The position numbers and the translations under genes were made by a program. From the NCBI GenBank assembly GCA_900554685.1, contig USIG01000058.1, positions 1 through 9,773 on the forward strand: a DNA stretch of 9,773 nucleotides, read 5' to 3'. This DNA comes from an uncultured Cryptobacterium sp. GTDB taxonomy: Bacteria; Actinomycetota; Coriobacteriia; Coriobacteriales; Eggerthellaceae. The first letter of the stretch is position 1. Each line of letters begins with the position of its first letter. This document shows positions 1 to 6,545 of the stretch, piece after piece. The notes under the pieces are model-generated. The model ran no database searches. It was not told the DNA's origin and worked only from the letters and a program-made list of their open reading frames with translations.

Positions 1-65
1 ATCATTCAGACATGATTGGGACTAAGCGCTAGCAACACATTTTTTCCTATAACCCACCTTTTTGT

Positions 66-119
66 AAGTGGGCTGGAGAATTCCTGAGAGGCAAGTGTGC
101 TGGAGAATCCCTGAAGCCG
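66..119. repeat. Two-copy 27-base tandem repeat
   Basis: The segment starting AAGTGGGCTGGAGAAT at 66 recurs at 93 with the same 27-base period. The first 22 bases of the two copies differ at only two positions; the last five bases of each unit have diverged. The repeat lies about 170 bases upstream of the crotonase gene and is not coding. It could be a duplicated protein-binding site or a simple slippage duplication. Confidence 0.7.
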
Positions 120-130
120 TGGCCGTGAAG

Positions 131-173
131 GTTCGCTAACGGATGGTTCGCCGATGAAAGTTCGCCAATAATC
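131..173. repeat. Three GTTCGC-headed degenerate tandem repeats
   Basis: GTTCGC occurs at 131, 146 and 160, with steps of 15 and 14 bases. Each copy is followed by an A-rich tail such as TAACGGATG or CGATGAAA. The spacing would place the copies on nearby faces of the helix after roughly one and a half turns. Function is unknown; an activator or repressor site array is one possibility. Confidence 0.4.
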
Positions 174-229
174 ATTTGTCACAACAACTCAGCAACAAGG
201 ATCACGTCACTCAAATATCTGGTCTTTTG

Positions 230-259
230 TTGCGCATAAGAGAGATGACAGCGTATGAT
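230..259 (+). promoter_or_regulatory. Possible sigma-70-type promoter for the CaiD-like gene
   Basis: TTGCGC (230-235) and TATGAT (254-259) are separated by 18 bases. Transcription would start near 266, giving a leader of about 20 bases that still contains the ribosome-binding site at 271-282. The -35 hexamer matches the consensus only partly, so the call rests mainly on position and on the good -10. Confidence 0.4.
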
Positions 260-286
260 TTGTTCAGGGGAAAGAAAGGGGACCAT

Positions 287-1075
287 ATGTCATATCAGTA
301 TATTTTGACCGAAGAACGTGACGGAATTTATATCGTTACCTTAAACAGGCCTGAAGCTAAAAATGCTATCAACAGTGCTATGTGGTTAGAGCTTTGCCAG
401 GCATTTGATCATTTAGAGCTAACTGATTCGCTGCGTGTAGGCATCATCACGAACGTGGGTGATTGTTTTTGTGCAGGCAGCGATCTAAAAGAAATTGCTG
501 CAGGTACCTATCACGAACCAGAAGGATATGAAAAGAGCGGTTTTGCGGGAATGTGCAAACGCTATATCAAAAAGCCTCTTATCGCTGCAGCGAATGGGCG
601 TATTCTTGGTGGCGGCGTTGAAGTGGTAGTGGCATGCGACCTTGCGATTGCAGGAACTGATTCCGAGTTTTCTTTGCCAGAGCCTCGTCGTGGATTGACC
701 GCTGCAGGTGGCGGCCTGTTGATGCGTATTATGCAAATGATGCCTGCAAAGCCAGCAATGGAGCTTATGCTTACCTGCGAGCCCTTTTCGGCGAAAAAAG
801 CCGAGGAGTGTTTCTTGATCAATAAAGCGGTCGAACCGGGTACGGTTTTGGATGAAGCTATCAAGATGGCAGAATTCATCTGCAAGGGTGCGCCTTTAGC
901 GATCGAGTGCACGAAGAGAACCGCCTATGAAACCATGGGTGAAAATGTGGTGTATCCTTCCAAAGGCTGGGAAATCCTGGAAGAGATCGAAAAAATCACC
1001 CAAACCAGCGAAGATAAAATCGAAGGTGCAACAGCTTTTGCCGAAAAGCGCGAGCCTGTCTGGAAGGGTCGCTAG
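287..1075 (+). CDS. caiD: Crotonase-family enoyl-CoA hydratase, probably crotonobetainyl-CoA hydratase (CaiD-like)
   Basis: Predicted cytoplasmic enzyme of 262 residues, the normal crotonase length. The family adds water across the double bond of an enoyl-CoA thioester; CaiD acts on crotonobetainyl-CoA to give carnitinyl-CoA. Visible motifs are the oxyanion-hole segment FCAGSDL (61-67), ANGRILGGG (102-110), and both catalytic glutamates of hydratases: E112 in GGGVEVVVACD and E132 in FSLPEPRRG. The C-terminus EGATAFAEKREPVWKGR is almost the same as that of E. coli CaiD as I remember it, which is the main reason for the specific name. The ATG at 287 was chosen over an in-frame start at 176 because AAAGAAAGGGGA sits just before it and the family motif begins at once (YILTEERDGIYIVTLNRP). 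A strong terminator follows. Another short-chain enoyl-CoA substrate cannot be excluded. Confidence 0.8.
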   Translation: MSYQYILTEERDGIYIVTLNRPEAKNAINSAMWLELCQAFDHLELTDSLRVGIITNVGDCFCAGSDLKEIAAGTYHEPEGYEKSGFAGMCKRYIKKPLIAAANGRILGGGVEVVVACDLAIAGTDSEFSLPEPRRGLTAAGGGLLMRIMQMMPAKPAMELMLTCEPFSAKKAEECFLINKAVEPGTVLDEAIKMAEFICKGAPLAIECTKRTAYETMGENVVYPSKGWEILEEIEKITQTSEDKIEGATAFAEKREPVWKGR

Positions 1076-1108
1076 GGTTTTTAAGGCTAATTTATAAAAC
1101 TTGATGAT

Positions 1109-1141
1109 AGGATACGGTGTGATAGTGCCGTATCCTTTTTT
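1109..1141 (+). terminator. Intrinsic terminator after the CaiD-like gene
   Basis: A perfect nine-base-pair stem, AGGATACGG (1109-1117) with CCGTATCCT (1128-1136), has a ten-base loop and runs directly into six T residues (1136-1141). It lies 33 bases past the crotonase stop codon. It separates that gene from the acyl-CoA dehydrogenase, and it rules out the long in-frame extension that would start the dehydrogenase at 1101. Confidence 0.92.
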
Positions 1142-1235
1142 CGTAACACGAGAGCATAGTACTGCGGGTATTGGTTGTGCTGATTTATTATTGATAGGCC
1201 ACTATATGCGTCAAGTACTGATAGAGGGGAAATCC

Positions 1236-2393
1236 GTGGAATTCGAGCTTTCAGAAAGCCAAAAAAATATTATTGCAACCTTTCGAGCCTTTGGCGAAGA
1301 GGTGTTTACGCAAGACCATGTATTTCAGTGGCGTCGCGATCAAGGTTTGCCCGATGAAGTGGTAAAGGGTTTCGTTGATCGCTACTTCGCCTTAGATCGT
1401 GTGCAAAGTGATGGTCATCGTGGGCTCGATATCATGGGACAAACACTTATTTTGGAAGAACTTTCTCGCTGTGCTGGTGCGGCTCTGCCCTTCCAAAACG
1501 ACCTTTTTAACCTACAGATTCTCAGTGGCTTTGCTGACGAAGGTGTTGTGTCTGAGGTATTGGAGAATTATCGCAACACGGGAAGGCTCATGTTTTCATT
1601 GGCGGTATCCGAGCCAAATGCTGGCTCCGATACCATGAGCATGAGTACGTCAGTTGAAACGCGCGATGGCAAGATTATTCTCAACGGACAAAAAACCTAT
1701 GTAAACAACGGGGAATATTCGCCCAGTATTTTGGTTGCGGCGATCGATAAAGACAACTTGGGTAGCGATAAATATCCGCCGCTTTCGTTTTGGCTTATTC
1801 CCCATAATTTACCCGGTATTCGCGCAATTCCTATCAATAAAATTGGCCAGTCGATGGTGCCGTTTGCTTCGGTTTCCTTTGATGAGGTGGAATTGAAGCC
1901 AGAATATCGTCTCGTAGGACATAAAGGTGGCTTTCGTCATCTGTTTAGGCTGCTCGAATACGGGCGTGTGTTTACGTGTGCCTCTTCGCTTGGTATGGCG
2001 CAGGCGGCCATGGAAGATGCGGTAGAAAACGCACGTGAGCGAAAAGCGTTCGGGGTGCCTATTGGGCAGTTCCAGCAGATAGAACAAATGCTTACCGATA
2101 TGGAGGTAAGCCTGCGCACTATGCGTGCAATGCTTTATCATGCTGCGTGGTCGATCGAGACAAACCATCGCGAAAAGCGCTTAGCGGTTGCTCTTATGAA
2201 ACGCTACATCCCTAAGACTGCTACTCAGGTCGCAAGTGATGCGATGCAGATTTTAGGAGGGCTGGGGTATACCGAAAGTGCGCGCGTGAGCACGATTTGG
2301 GAAGACTGCCGTGGCAATCAAATTGCGGAAGGTACTGATCAAATCATGGTCTATATTGCCGCACCTCTGATCATGGATAGTTATGCAGAATAA
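1236..2393 (+). CDS. Acyl-CoA dehydrogenase, CaiA-like flavoenzyme
   Basis: Predicted FAD-dependent acyl-CoA dehydrogenase of 385 residues, close to the family's usual 380. Such enzymes oxidise or, with electron-transfer flavoprotein, reduce the C2-C3 bond of an acyl-CoA; CaiA reduces crotonobetainyl-CoA. The three family domains appear in order: N-terminal helices (about 1-115, starting FELSESQKNI), the middle beta domain with SLAVSEPNAGSDT and LNGQKTYVNNGEY, and a C-terminal helical domain with QILGGLGYT. IAEGTDQIM carries a glutamate (E365) at the position of the usual catalytic base, which CaiA itself lacks as I recall. The GTG at 1236 is preferred because AGAGGGGA (1223-1230) lies five bases upstream. 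An ATG at 1206 would add ten residues, and the 1101 start lies inside the upstream gene's terminator region. The neighbouring CaiD-like gene suggests betaine-CoA metabolism, but the substrate is inferred. Confidence 0.82.
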   Translation: MEFELSESQKNIIATFRAFGEEVFTQDHVFQWRRDQGLPDEVVKGFVDRYFALDRVQSDGHRGLDIMGQTLILEELSRCAGAALPFQNDLFNLQILSGFADEGVVSEVLENYRNTGRLMFSLAVSEPNAGSDTMSMSTSVETRDGKIILNGQKTYVNNGEYSPSILVAAIDKDNLGSDKYPPLSFWLIPHNLPGIRAIPINKIGQSMVPFASVSFDEVELKPEYRLVGHKGGFRHLFRLLEYGRVFTCASSLGMAQAAMEDAVENARERKAFGVPIGQFQQIEQMLTDMEVSLRTMRAMLYHAAWSIETNHREKRLAVALMKRYIPKTATQVASDAMQILGGLGYTESARVSTIWEDCRGNQIAEGTDQIMVYIAAPLIMDSYAE

Positions 2394-2507
2394 GAAGCCC
2401 AAGGTATCGCAGAAGAAGTTTGCGGAGTGGAAAATCACTTGAAATGGCAGTGAAATATCAAGCCAATATGCTTATTCCAACTCAAATAGATAGGGTGGCG
2501 GTTGGCT

Positions 2508-3062
2508 ATGGGTGAGCAAATAATGATTTTGGGTGATACCGATATTGGTAGAGTACGCTCTGCGCTGGAGGGAGTGGGCTATCAAACCTGCGAAAATCTA
2601 TCGGTGACCATGCTTGAAAAGTCGGTTTGTCTCGTGGTTTCTGTATGGAAATTCGAAAAAATAAATCAAATCATAGAGCGAATTAGGCTTCAGGTAGCAT
2701 TGCCTATAGTCGTGGTGTATAGAAAACTTTCGCTTCTTGAAAAGCAGAAACTCATACAGAGCGGTGTTGCTGGCTTTGTTCATAAGAACCTTATCGATAC
2801 TGCTTTGGCGGAAGAAATTAGTTTTGCTCGGATACGCAATGAATACGCAAATCAAAACAAAAAGAATGTATCTGTCTTGAAACAAAAGTTTGAAGATCGA
2901 AAGCTGATCGACCAAGCTAAGGGGATTTTGATCCAGCAAGGACTGACTGAGAAAGAGGCCTATCAGCTTATGAGAAAAACATCGATGGACCAGCGACTCT
3001 CTTTAGTAAAAATAGCTCAAGCAATTCTTGTACATGAAAAAATGGCTGAAGAAGATAACTAA
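2508..3062 (+). CDS. ANTAR-domain RNA-binding regulator with degenerate receiver domain
   Basis: Small cytoplasmic regulator of 184 residues. ANTAR domains bind paired RNA hairpins and prevent premature transcription termination (AmiR, NasR, EutV). The C-terminal ANTAR domain (about 124-176) is clear: FEDRKLIDQAKGILIQQ followed by TEKEAYQLMRKTS and VKIAQAILVHEK. The N-terminal part (about 5-110) has the size and pattern of a response-regulator receiver. It lacks the paired acidic pocket, and the phospho-acceptor aspartate position reads LVVSVW, while the late lysine motif GVAGFVHKN persists. It is therefore probably a pseudo-receiver controlled by ligand or partner rather than by phosphorylation. 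A helical linker joins the halves. The ATG at 2508 is preferred, with AGGGTGG nine bases upstream; TTG at 2502 and ATG at 2523 are alternatives. No sensor kinase adjoins it. It converges on the minus-strand ethanolamine-type operon, and its last codons form that operon's terminator stem. Confidence 0.82.
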   Translation: MGEQIMILGDTDIGRVRSALEGVGYQTCENLSVTMLEKSVCLVVSVWKFEKINQIIERIRLQVALPIVVVYRKLSLLEKQKLIQSGVAGFVHKNLIDTALAEEISFARIRNEYANQNKKNVSVLKQKFEDRKLIDQAKGILIQQGLTEKEAYQLMRKTSMDQRLSLVKIAQAILVHEKMAEEDN

Positions 3063-3082
3063 AAGTAAACTTCTTCAGCCAT
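3037..3082 (-). terminator. Intrinsic terminator of the PII-ended minus-strand operon
   Basis: A perfect 13-base-pair inverted repeat, ATGGCTGAAGAAG (3042-3054) with CTTCTTCAGCCAT (3070-3082), has a 15-base loop. Read on the minus strand the stem is followed by six T residues (complement of 3037-3042), 33 bases past the PII stop codon. On the plus strand no T run follows, so it should act mainly on minus-strand transcripts. The left arm lies within the last codons of the convergent ANTAR gene. Confidence 0.85.
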
Positions 3083-3115
3083 AGGGAGATAAGGAAAAGT
3101 TCTTAAGCTTATTTC

Positions 3116-3457
3116 CTACAAGGCATCATTGCCACGTTCATTGGTACGAACGCGGATAGCTTCAACAACTTCTTTGATAAATATCTTGCCATCGCCAAAC
3201 GAAGCATTCCCAAGAGTGCTTACCATTTCGTCAATAATAGCGTCTACTTTATTGTCGGCAACAACGGTGCGAACTGATACCTTTGGTAAAAGATTTACTC
3301 CTCGGTTGTCGTCTCGTGTATAAACTTGCCGATATCCGTGTTGATGGCCATATCCAAAACCCTGGTTTACAAAAATGCCATTATCGCTGTAAGCTCCTAA
3401 GACGCGCTTTACTTTTTCAAGCTTGTCTCCGTTAATGATTATTTCGATTTCTTTCAT
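3116..3457 (-). CDS. PII-family (GlnB/GlnK-like) nitrogen-signalling protein
   Basis: Predicted trimeric PII signal protein of 113 residues (GlnB has 112). PII proteins bind ATP/ADP and 2-oxoglutarate and control transporters or enzymes through a flexible T-loop. GYGHQHG (35-41) matches the GFGRQKG stretch of GlnB, keeping Q39, which contacts 2-oxoglutarate. LLPKV follows the T-loop, the B-loop is FGDGKIFI, and the C-terminal loop is IRVRTNE, so nucleotide binding looks intact. The T-loop is one residue longer than in GlnB and has no tyrosine at the uridylylation position (51), where N/R occurs instead. GlnD-type modification is therefore unlikely. The start is supported by AAAGGA about ten bases upstream. 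It is the last gene of the operon, 24 bases after the kinase. No amtB adjoins it, so its target may be the kinase, the phospho-lyase or the operon's permease (inference). Confidence 0.88.
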   Translation of the reverse strand: MKEIEIIINGDKLEKVKRVLGAYSDNGIFVNQGFGYGHQHGYRQVYTRDDNRGVNLLPKVSVRTVVADNKVDAIIDEMVSTLGNASFGDGKIFIKEVVEAIRVRTNERGNDAL

Positions 3458-3481
3458 GAGTAGTCCTTTTGTTGAGAATGG

Positions 3482-4486
3482 TTAGGCAAATAATCGCAAA
3501 TAACGATCGACAAGTTCCATGGTTCCGTCCATGTATCCCTGCATATATCCTTTAACGGGGGTTGAATCTTGATGACTTCCCATCCATGCAAGCATTTGAA
3601 TACGGCGCTGTAGTATAAAGGTGTCAATTTCAACAAAATCGGTATCGGTAAAAGGAAGAACTTTTCGATATCCATCAAGCCAAGCGTTGACGAGATCAGG
3701 TACATCCTCGCGATCTTCGATAAAAGTAAGCGCGCTTGCCAGATCGTGTAGGTGCCAACCAAATCCGAAGTCATCGAAATCGATTACTTTAATTTCGTCC
3801 CCATCTACAAGAATATTGGTATCGCGAAGGTCTGCATGAATAACGCCATAGTTTTGCGGTGTTTTTCCGTATTTATCAAGGCGACGCTTAATGATTTTGC
3901 AGCATTGATCAATTCTCTTTTCGGCTTCAGGTGTAATCTCTGGATAGTCTTTCCAGTTACCCCAAATTCCCTGTTCGCCAATCATATTTTCCGTGTTCCA
4001 ATGGAAGCGTTTTATGTTCTTTGTCCCGTTCCATATTTCTGTTTGACGGTGCAAATAAGCAGTAATTTCTCCTAAAGTTTTAAAATGACGCACAGCGGCA
4101 TCGGGGGCGTTATCGTTTTCCAGCGTTTCTCCTGTAAGAAATTCAGTAGCAATACAGTAGTAGGTGATATTGGTTTCGTTGTCATCAATCTGTTGGATGA
4201 AGCTTCCATCTTTTGCTGGAATTGGGTTGGCAACAATAAGGGGGGTATAGTCGTTGATCTGGCGTAACCAGCTTATCTCGCTTTCGTATTCTTCGAGGGT
4301 GTGATATCCGGGACGACCTACCCGTAGCACGCAGTATTTTTCGTTTGTGATGGGATTAAAGATCAGGTATGTTGCATTTTCGGAAAACGCCAAAAGCTTG
4401 ACAGCGAGTGATTCGAAAGGATAGCGTTCAGCAGCTTGCTGCGCTATTTCGGCGAATTTTTCAGGATTATCAAAATTAGTAGCCAT
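3482..4486 (-). CDS. APH-fold small-molecule kinase, probably ethanolamine (or related amino-alcohol) kinase
   Basis: Predicted cytoplasmic kinase of 334 residues with the aminoglycoside/choline phosphotransferase fold. It shows an N-lobe nucleotide loop FSENATYLIF (34-43), a YCVLRVGR strand, the catalytic loop VIHADLRDTNIL with H217, D219 and N224, and the metal-binding segment VIDFDDFG with D236 and D238. Transferring phosphate from ATP to a hydroxyl is the family role. The substrate is inferred from neighbours: the next gene upstream resembles ethanolamine-phosphate phospho-lyase and the cluster has an ethanolamine-type permease. Hydroxylysine kinase (HYKK) and SrkA/YihE are relatives in the same fold, and hydroxylysine or 1-amino-2-propanol are alternative substrates. 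GAGG lies about seven bases before the ATG, and 16 bases separate the gene from the lyase. Pairing of such kinases with class-III PLP phospho-lyases is a known genomic association. Confidence 0.75.
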   Translation of the reverse strand: MATNFDNPEKFAEIAQQAAERYPFESLAVKLLAFSENATYLIFNPITNEKYCVLRVGRPGYHTLEEYESEISWLRQINDYTPLIVANPIPAKDGSFIQQIDDNETNITYYCIATEFLTGETLENDNAPDAAVRHFKTLGEITAYLHRQTEIWNGTKNIKRFHWNTENMIGEQGIWGNWKDYPEITPEAEKRIDQCCKIIKRRLDKYGKTPQNYGVIHADLRDTNILVDGDEIKVIDFDDFGFGWHLHDLASALTFIEDREDVPDLVNAWLDGYRKVLPFTDTDFVEIDTFILQRRIQMLAWMGSHQDSTPVKGYMQGYMDGTMELVDRYLRLFA

Positions 4487-4502
4487 AGGAAACCTCGTTT
4501 TT

Positions 4503-5843
4503 TTAAGAGAGCTCTTTCAAAGATATCTGGAGAGCATTGATAAATAAGTCAAGATCATCGTCGTTGAAAACCAGTGGTGGGCGTATTTTGAGCACATTGC
4601 CGTAAGGGCCACAAAGAGAGATAAGTACTCTATGTTCGCGAAGCGTTTCAATAAGTTGCACGGCAAGGGGGCGATTTGGCGTAGTGGTACCAGCTTCTAC
4701 AATATCTACACCGATGAATAAGCCGCTACCACGAACATCTCCCAAGATAGGGTAGGTGTTTTGCATGTTTTTAAGTTCAGCTTTAAGTTTTTCGCCCATC
4801 TTTTTTACGTGCAAGAGCATATCGTTGTCTTTTAGATAATCAAAAACAGCTTGTGCTGCTGCCATAGCAACAGGATTTCCGGCGAAAGTATTAAAGTAGG
4901 GGTTGTTTTGGGAAAACGCTTCAAGTATTTCATGCTTTATTGCCATTCCGGAACATGCTATACCGTTTGCCATAGGTTTTCCCATTGTTACGATATCGGG
5001 GACAATACTGTGTCGCCCGAAGCCCCAGAACATCTCGCCAGTGCGACAGAATCCCGGTTGAACTTCGTCTGCTATGTAAACGCCGCCTTCGGCATGGACC
5101 AAATCAATAACAGGTTTCAAGAATCCTGGTTTGCCGGGTATGACTCCATCTGATGAAAAGATGCTGTCAAACAAAACACCGGCAAAGGTAATACCGTGAC
5201 GTCGCATATCAGCAATAGCGCTGGTAATTTGATTGCACATCCATTCGGAAATATCTTCGCTACCTAATCGGTAGGTATCTGGGGAAGGAATCATGCGCAT
5301 GGTGAGGCTCATAGGAACATCTTTTCCAATTGAAGGAGAAAGACCTGAAATGAGCGCGGTATTACCATGGTAGGCTTCGCTGGTAACGATAATGCCTTCT
5401 CCATTGGTGTAGAGCTGTGCGCAGCGGACTGCTAAATCGTTCGCTTCTGAGCCTGAGCACATAAACATAATGCGATCAATTTCCGAGGGAAGTGTAGCGA
5501 TGAGATTGTCCGCGTAATCGAGAAGGTTTTCGTGAACATAGCGGGTGTGAGTATTGATGAGCTGCAGCTGTTTTGTCACAGCTTCTGTAATGACGGGATT
5601 GCTATGACCAATAGAGGGGATATTGTTATACATATCCAAGTACTCAGTTCCGTCTGCATCAAAAAGACGAGTGCCGCAACCCCTTACGAGATGAAGGGGC
5701 TTTTGATAGAAGAGGCGATAGCATGGGCCAAGTATTTTTCGTCGTGCTACTAAAGGACGTAAGGAATCATCAAGGCTATCAAGATTGCGCATATCGAAAC
5801 TGTTAGACTCGAGGATTCCTACGTTTTCTTCGGGATTAGGCAT
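4503..5843 (-). CDS. Class-III PLP enzyme, ethanolamine-phosphate phospho-lyase-like
   Basis: Predicted PLP enzyme of 446 residues, fold-type I, class-III aminotransferase family. Motifs in order: SGSEAND (130-136), EAYHG (156-160), VYIADEVQPGF with D259 as the PLP-ring aspartate, TMGKPMANG with K289 as the Schiff-base lysine, FNTFAGNP, RGSGLFIGVD and LKIRPPLVF. Several stretches match human ETNPPL (AGXT2L1) as I remember it: the IGHSNP region followed by LINTHTRYVHENLLDYA, SPDTYR, and TMGKPMANG. ETNPPL splits O-phosphoethanolamine to acetaldehyde, ammonia and phosphate; its paralogue PHYKPL acts on 5-phosphohydroxylysine. The adjoining kinase would supply the phosphorylated amine, which supports a lyase rather than an ordinary transaminase. 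AAAGGAG lies about ten bases before the ATG, and the gene sits 15 bases after the HAD gene. No key residue appears missing. The exact substrate is inferred. Confidence 0.8.
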   Translation of the reverse strand: MPNPEENVGILESNSFDMRNLDSLDDSLRPLVARRKILGPCYRLFYQKPLHLVRGCGTRLFDADGTEYLDMYNNIPSIGHSNPVITEAVTKQLQLINTHTRYVHENLLDYADNLIATLPSEIDRIMFMCSGSEANDLAVRCAQLYTNGEGIIVTSEAYHGNTALISGLSPSIGKDVPMSLTMRMIPSPDTYRLGSEDISEWMCNQITSAIADMRRHGITFAGVLFDSIFSSDGVIPGKPGFLKPVIDLVHAEGGVYIADEVQPGFCRTGEMFWGFGRHSIVPDIVTMGKPMANGIACSGMAIKHEILEAFSQNNPYFNTFAGNPVAMAAAQAVFDYLKDNDMLLHVKKMGEKLKAELKNMQNTYPILGDVRGSGLFIGVDIVEAGTTTPNRPLAVQLIETLREHRVLISLCGPYGNVLKIRPPLVFNDDDLDLFINALQISLKELS

Positions 5844-5858
5844 AAGAATAATCTCCTT

Positions 5859-6512
5859 TTAATTATCAAACCATGAAAAATCAAGCTGGCTAAAATCGTC
5901 GATGGCGTAATCGGCGCATAAGCGTAGAGTCTCAAAAGTTGAAGCAATGTTGGTGTCATGTACTCCAATTGTGTTGATTCCTACAATGCGCGCAACGGTC
6001 AAGGCGTATGCGGAATCATCAATGAGACAGAGCTGATTCGGTGCAGTATGAAGCGATGATGAGATATAACGATAAAAGTCAGTATCCTGTTTTGATTTAT
6101 TAAGGTCTTCCGCAGAAAAGCATCCTTCGAAATACGACGACAGATTGTTTTTCTGGAGACCTGTCTGAATGAAATTTTCAGGGCTTGAAGAGGCAATATA
6201 GAGGCGTATATTTTTGTTTTTGAGTTTCTTGAGGACTGGCAGAATGCCTTTGCGAGCCGTCACGCTATTTTGGTATTGCTTCAGCAGATAGTTATATGCG
6301 TAGGCATAGAGTGCTTCGAAGCGATTTTCGAGGCGATATTTTGTGTAAAAATATTCGACAGTTTGACGCAGGGTATTTCTGTTCAGCATATCCATTTGTT
6401 TGCTATTTAATGTAATGTTTGCCCGCGATGCTAAATGCGCTTCTAGGTTGTGCCACAGATTCATGGAGTCGAGAAGAATACCGTCGCAATCAAATAAAAC
6501 AGCCTTAACCAT
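5859..6512 (-). CDS. HAD-superfamily hydrolase, beta-phosphoglucomutase-like subfamily
   Basis: Predicted cytoplasmic HAD phosphatase of 217 residues. All four HAD motifs are visible: VLFDCDG with nucleophile D8 and acid/base D10, the motif-II serine in YIASSS (S108), a motif-III lysine in NKSKQD (K139 or K141), and CLIDDS with D165 and D166. A helical cap of about 65 residues follows motif I, as in beta-phosphoglucomutase and phosphoglycolate phosphatase types. The specific substrate cannot be read from the sequence. Its place 15 bases before the phospho-lyase gene suggests it acts on a phosphorylated intermediate, for example removing phosphate from surplus or wrong kinase products (inference). 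AAAGGA lies just upstream of the ATG. A 206-base structured gap separates it from the permease. Confidence 0.78.
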   Translation of the reverse strand: MVKAVLFDCDGILLDSMNLWHNLEAHLASRANITLNSKQMDMLNRNTLRQTVEYFYTKYRLENRFEALYAYAYNYLLKQYQNSVTARKGILPVLKKLKNKNIRLYIASSSPENFIQTGLQKNNLSSYFEGCFSAEDLNKSKQDTDFYRYISSSLHTAPNQLCLIDDSAYALTVARIVGINTIGVHDTNIASTFETLRLCADYAIDDFSQLDFSWFDN

Positions 6513-6545
6513 AAGGAGTCCTTTCCGAAATCAAGTAAGAGATAG

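Larger units (their letters stand above)
1..286. other. Gene-free leader upstream of the CaiD-like gene
   Basis: No convincing coding region occurs here. The one frame that stays open through the repeats (33-129) has no start codon and is closed on both sides. The segment holds a CCCAC...GTGGG hairpin (53-72), a 27-base tandem duplication (66-119), three GTTCGC-headed short repeats (131-173), a possible promoter (230-259) and the ribosome-binding site AAAGAAAGGGGA (271-282) for the gene starting at 287. The window begins inside this spacer, so whatever lies upstream is unknown. Confidence 0.6.

Noticed and set aside
33..129. Open frame through the 27-base repeats that would give a nine-residue peptide repeat
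   Set aside because: There is no start codon after the upstream TAG, it is only 32 codons long, and there is no ribosome-binding site.
114..150. Possible group II intron domain V (AGCCGT...GGTTC) in the left spacer
   Set aside because: The two arms do not pair as domain V should and the tetraloop and bulge are absent. The resemblance is probably chance.
176..286. In-frame N-terminal extension of the crotonase gene starting at 176
   Set aside because: The crotonase fold begins right after the ATG at 287, which has a strong ribosome-binding site. The extension would cover the likely promoter and has no family resemblance.
1..286. Paired A1/G4 hexaloop (ANTAR target) upstream of the CaiD-like gene
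   Set aside because: No six-base loop with A1 and G4 closed by a credible stem was found on the plus strand here.
562..912. Long open frames antisense to the crotonase gene
   Set aside because: They are shadows of a well-supported gene, with no start signals and no recognisable protein features.
1101..1235. In-frame N-terminal extension of the acyl-CoA dehydrogenase
   Set aside because: It overlaps the terminator of the previous gene, and the GTG at 1236 has a good ribosome-binding site and gives the family's usual length.
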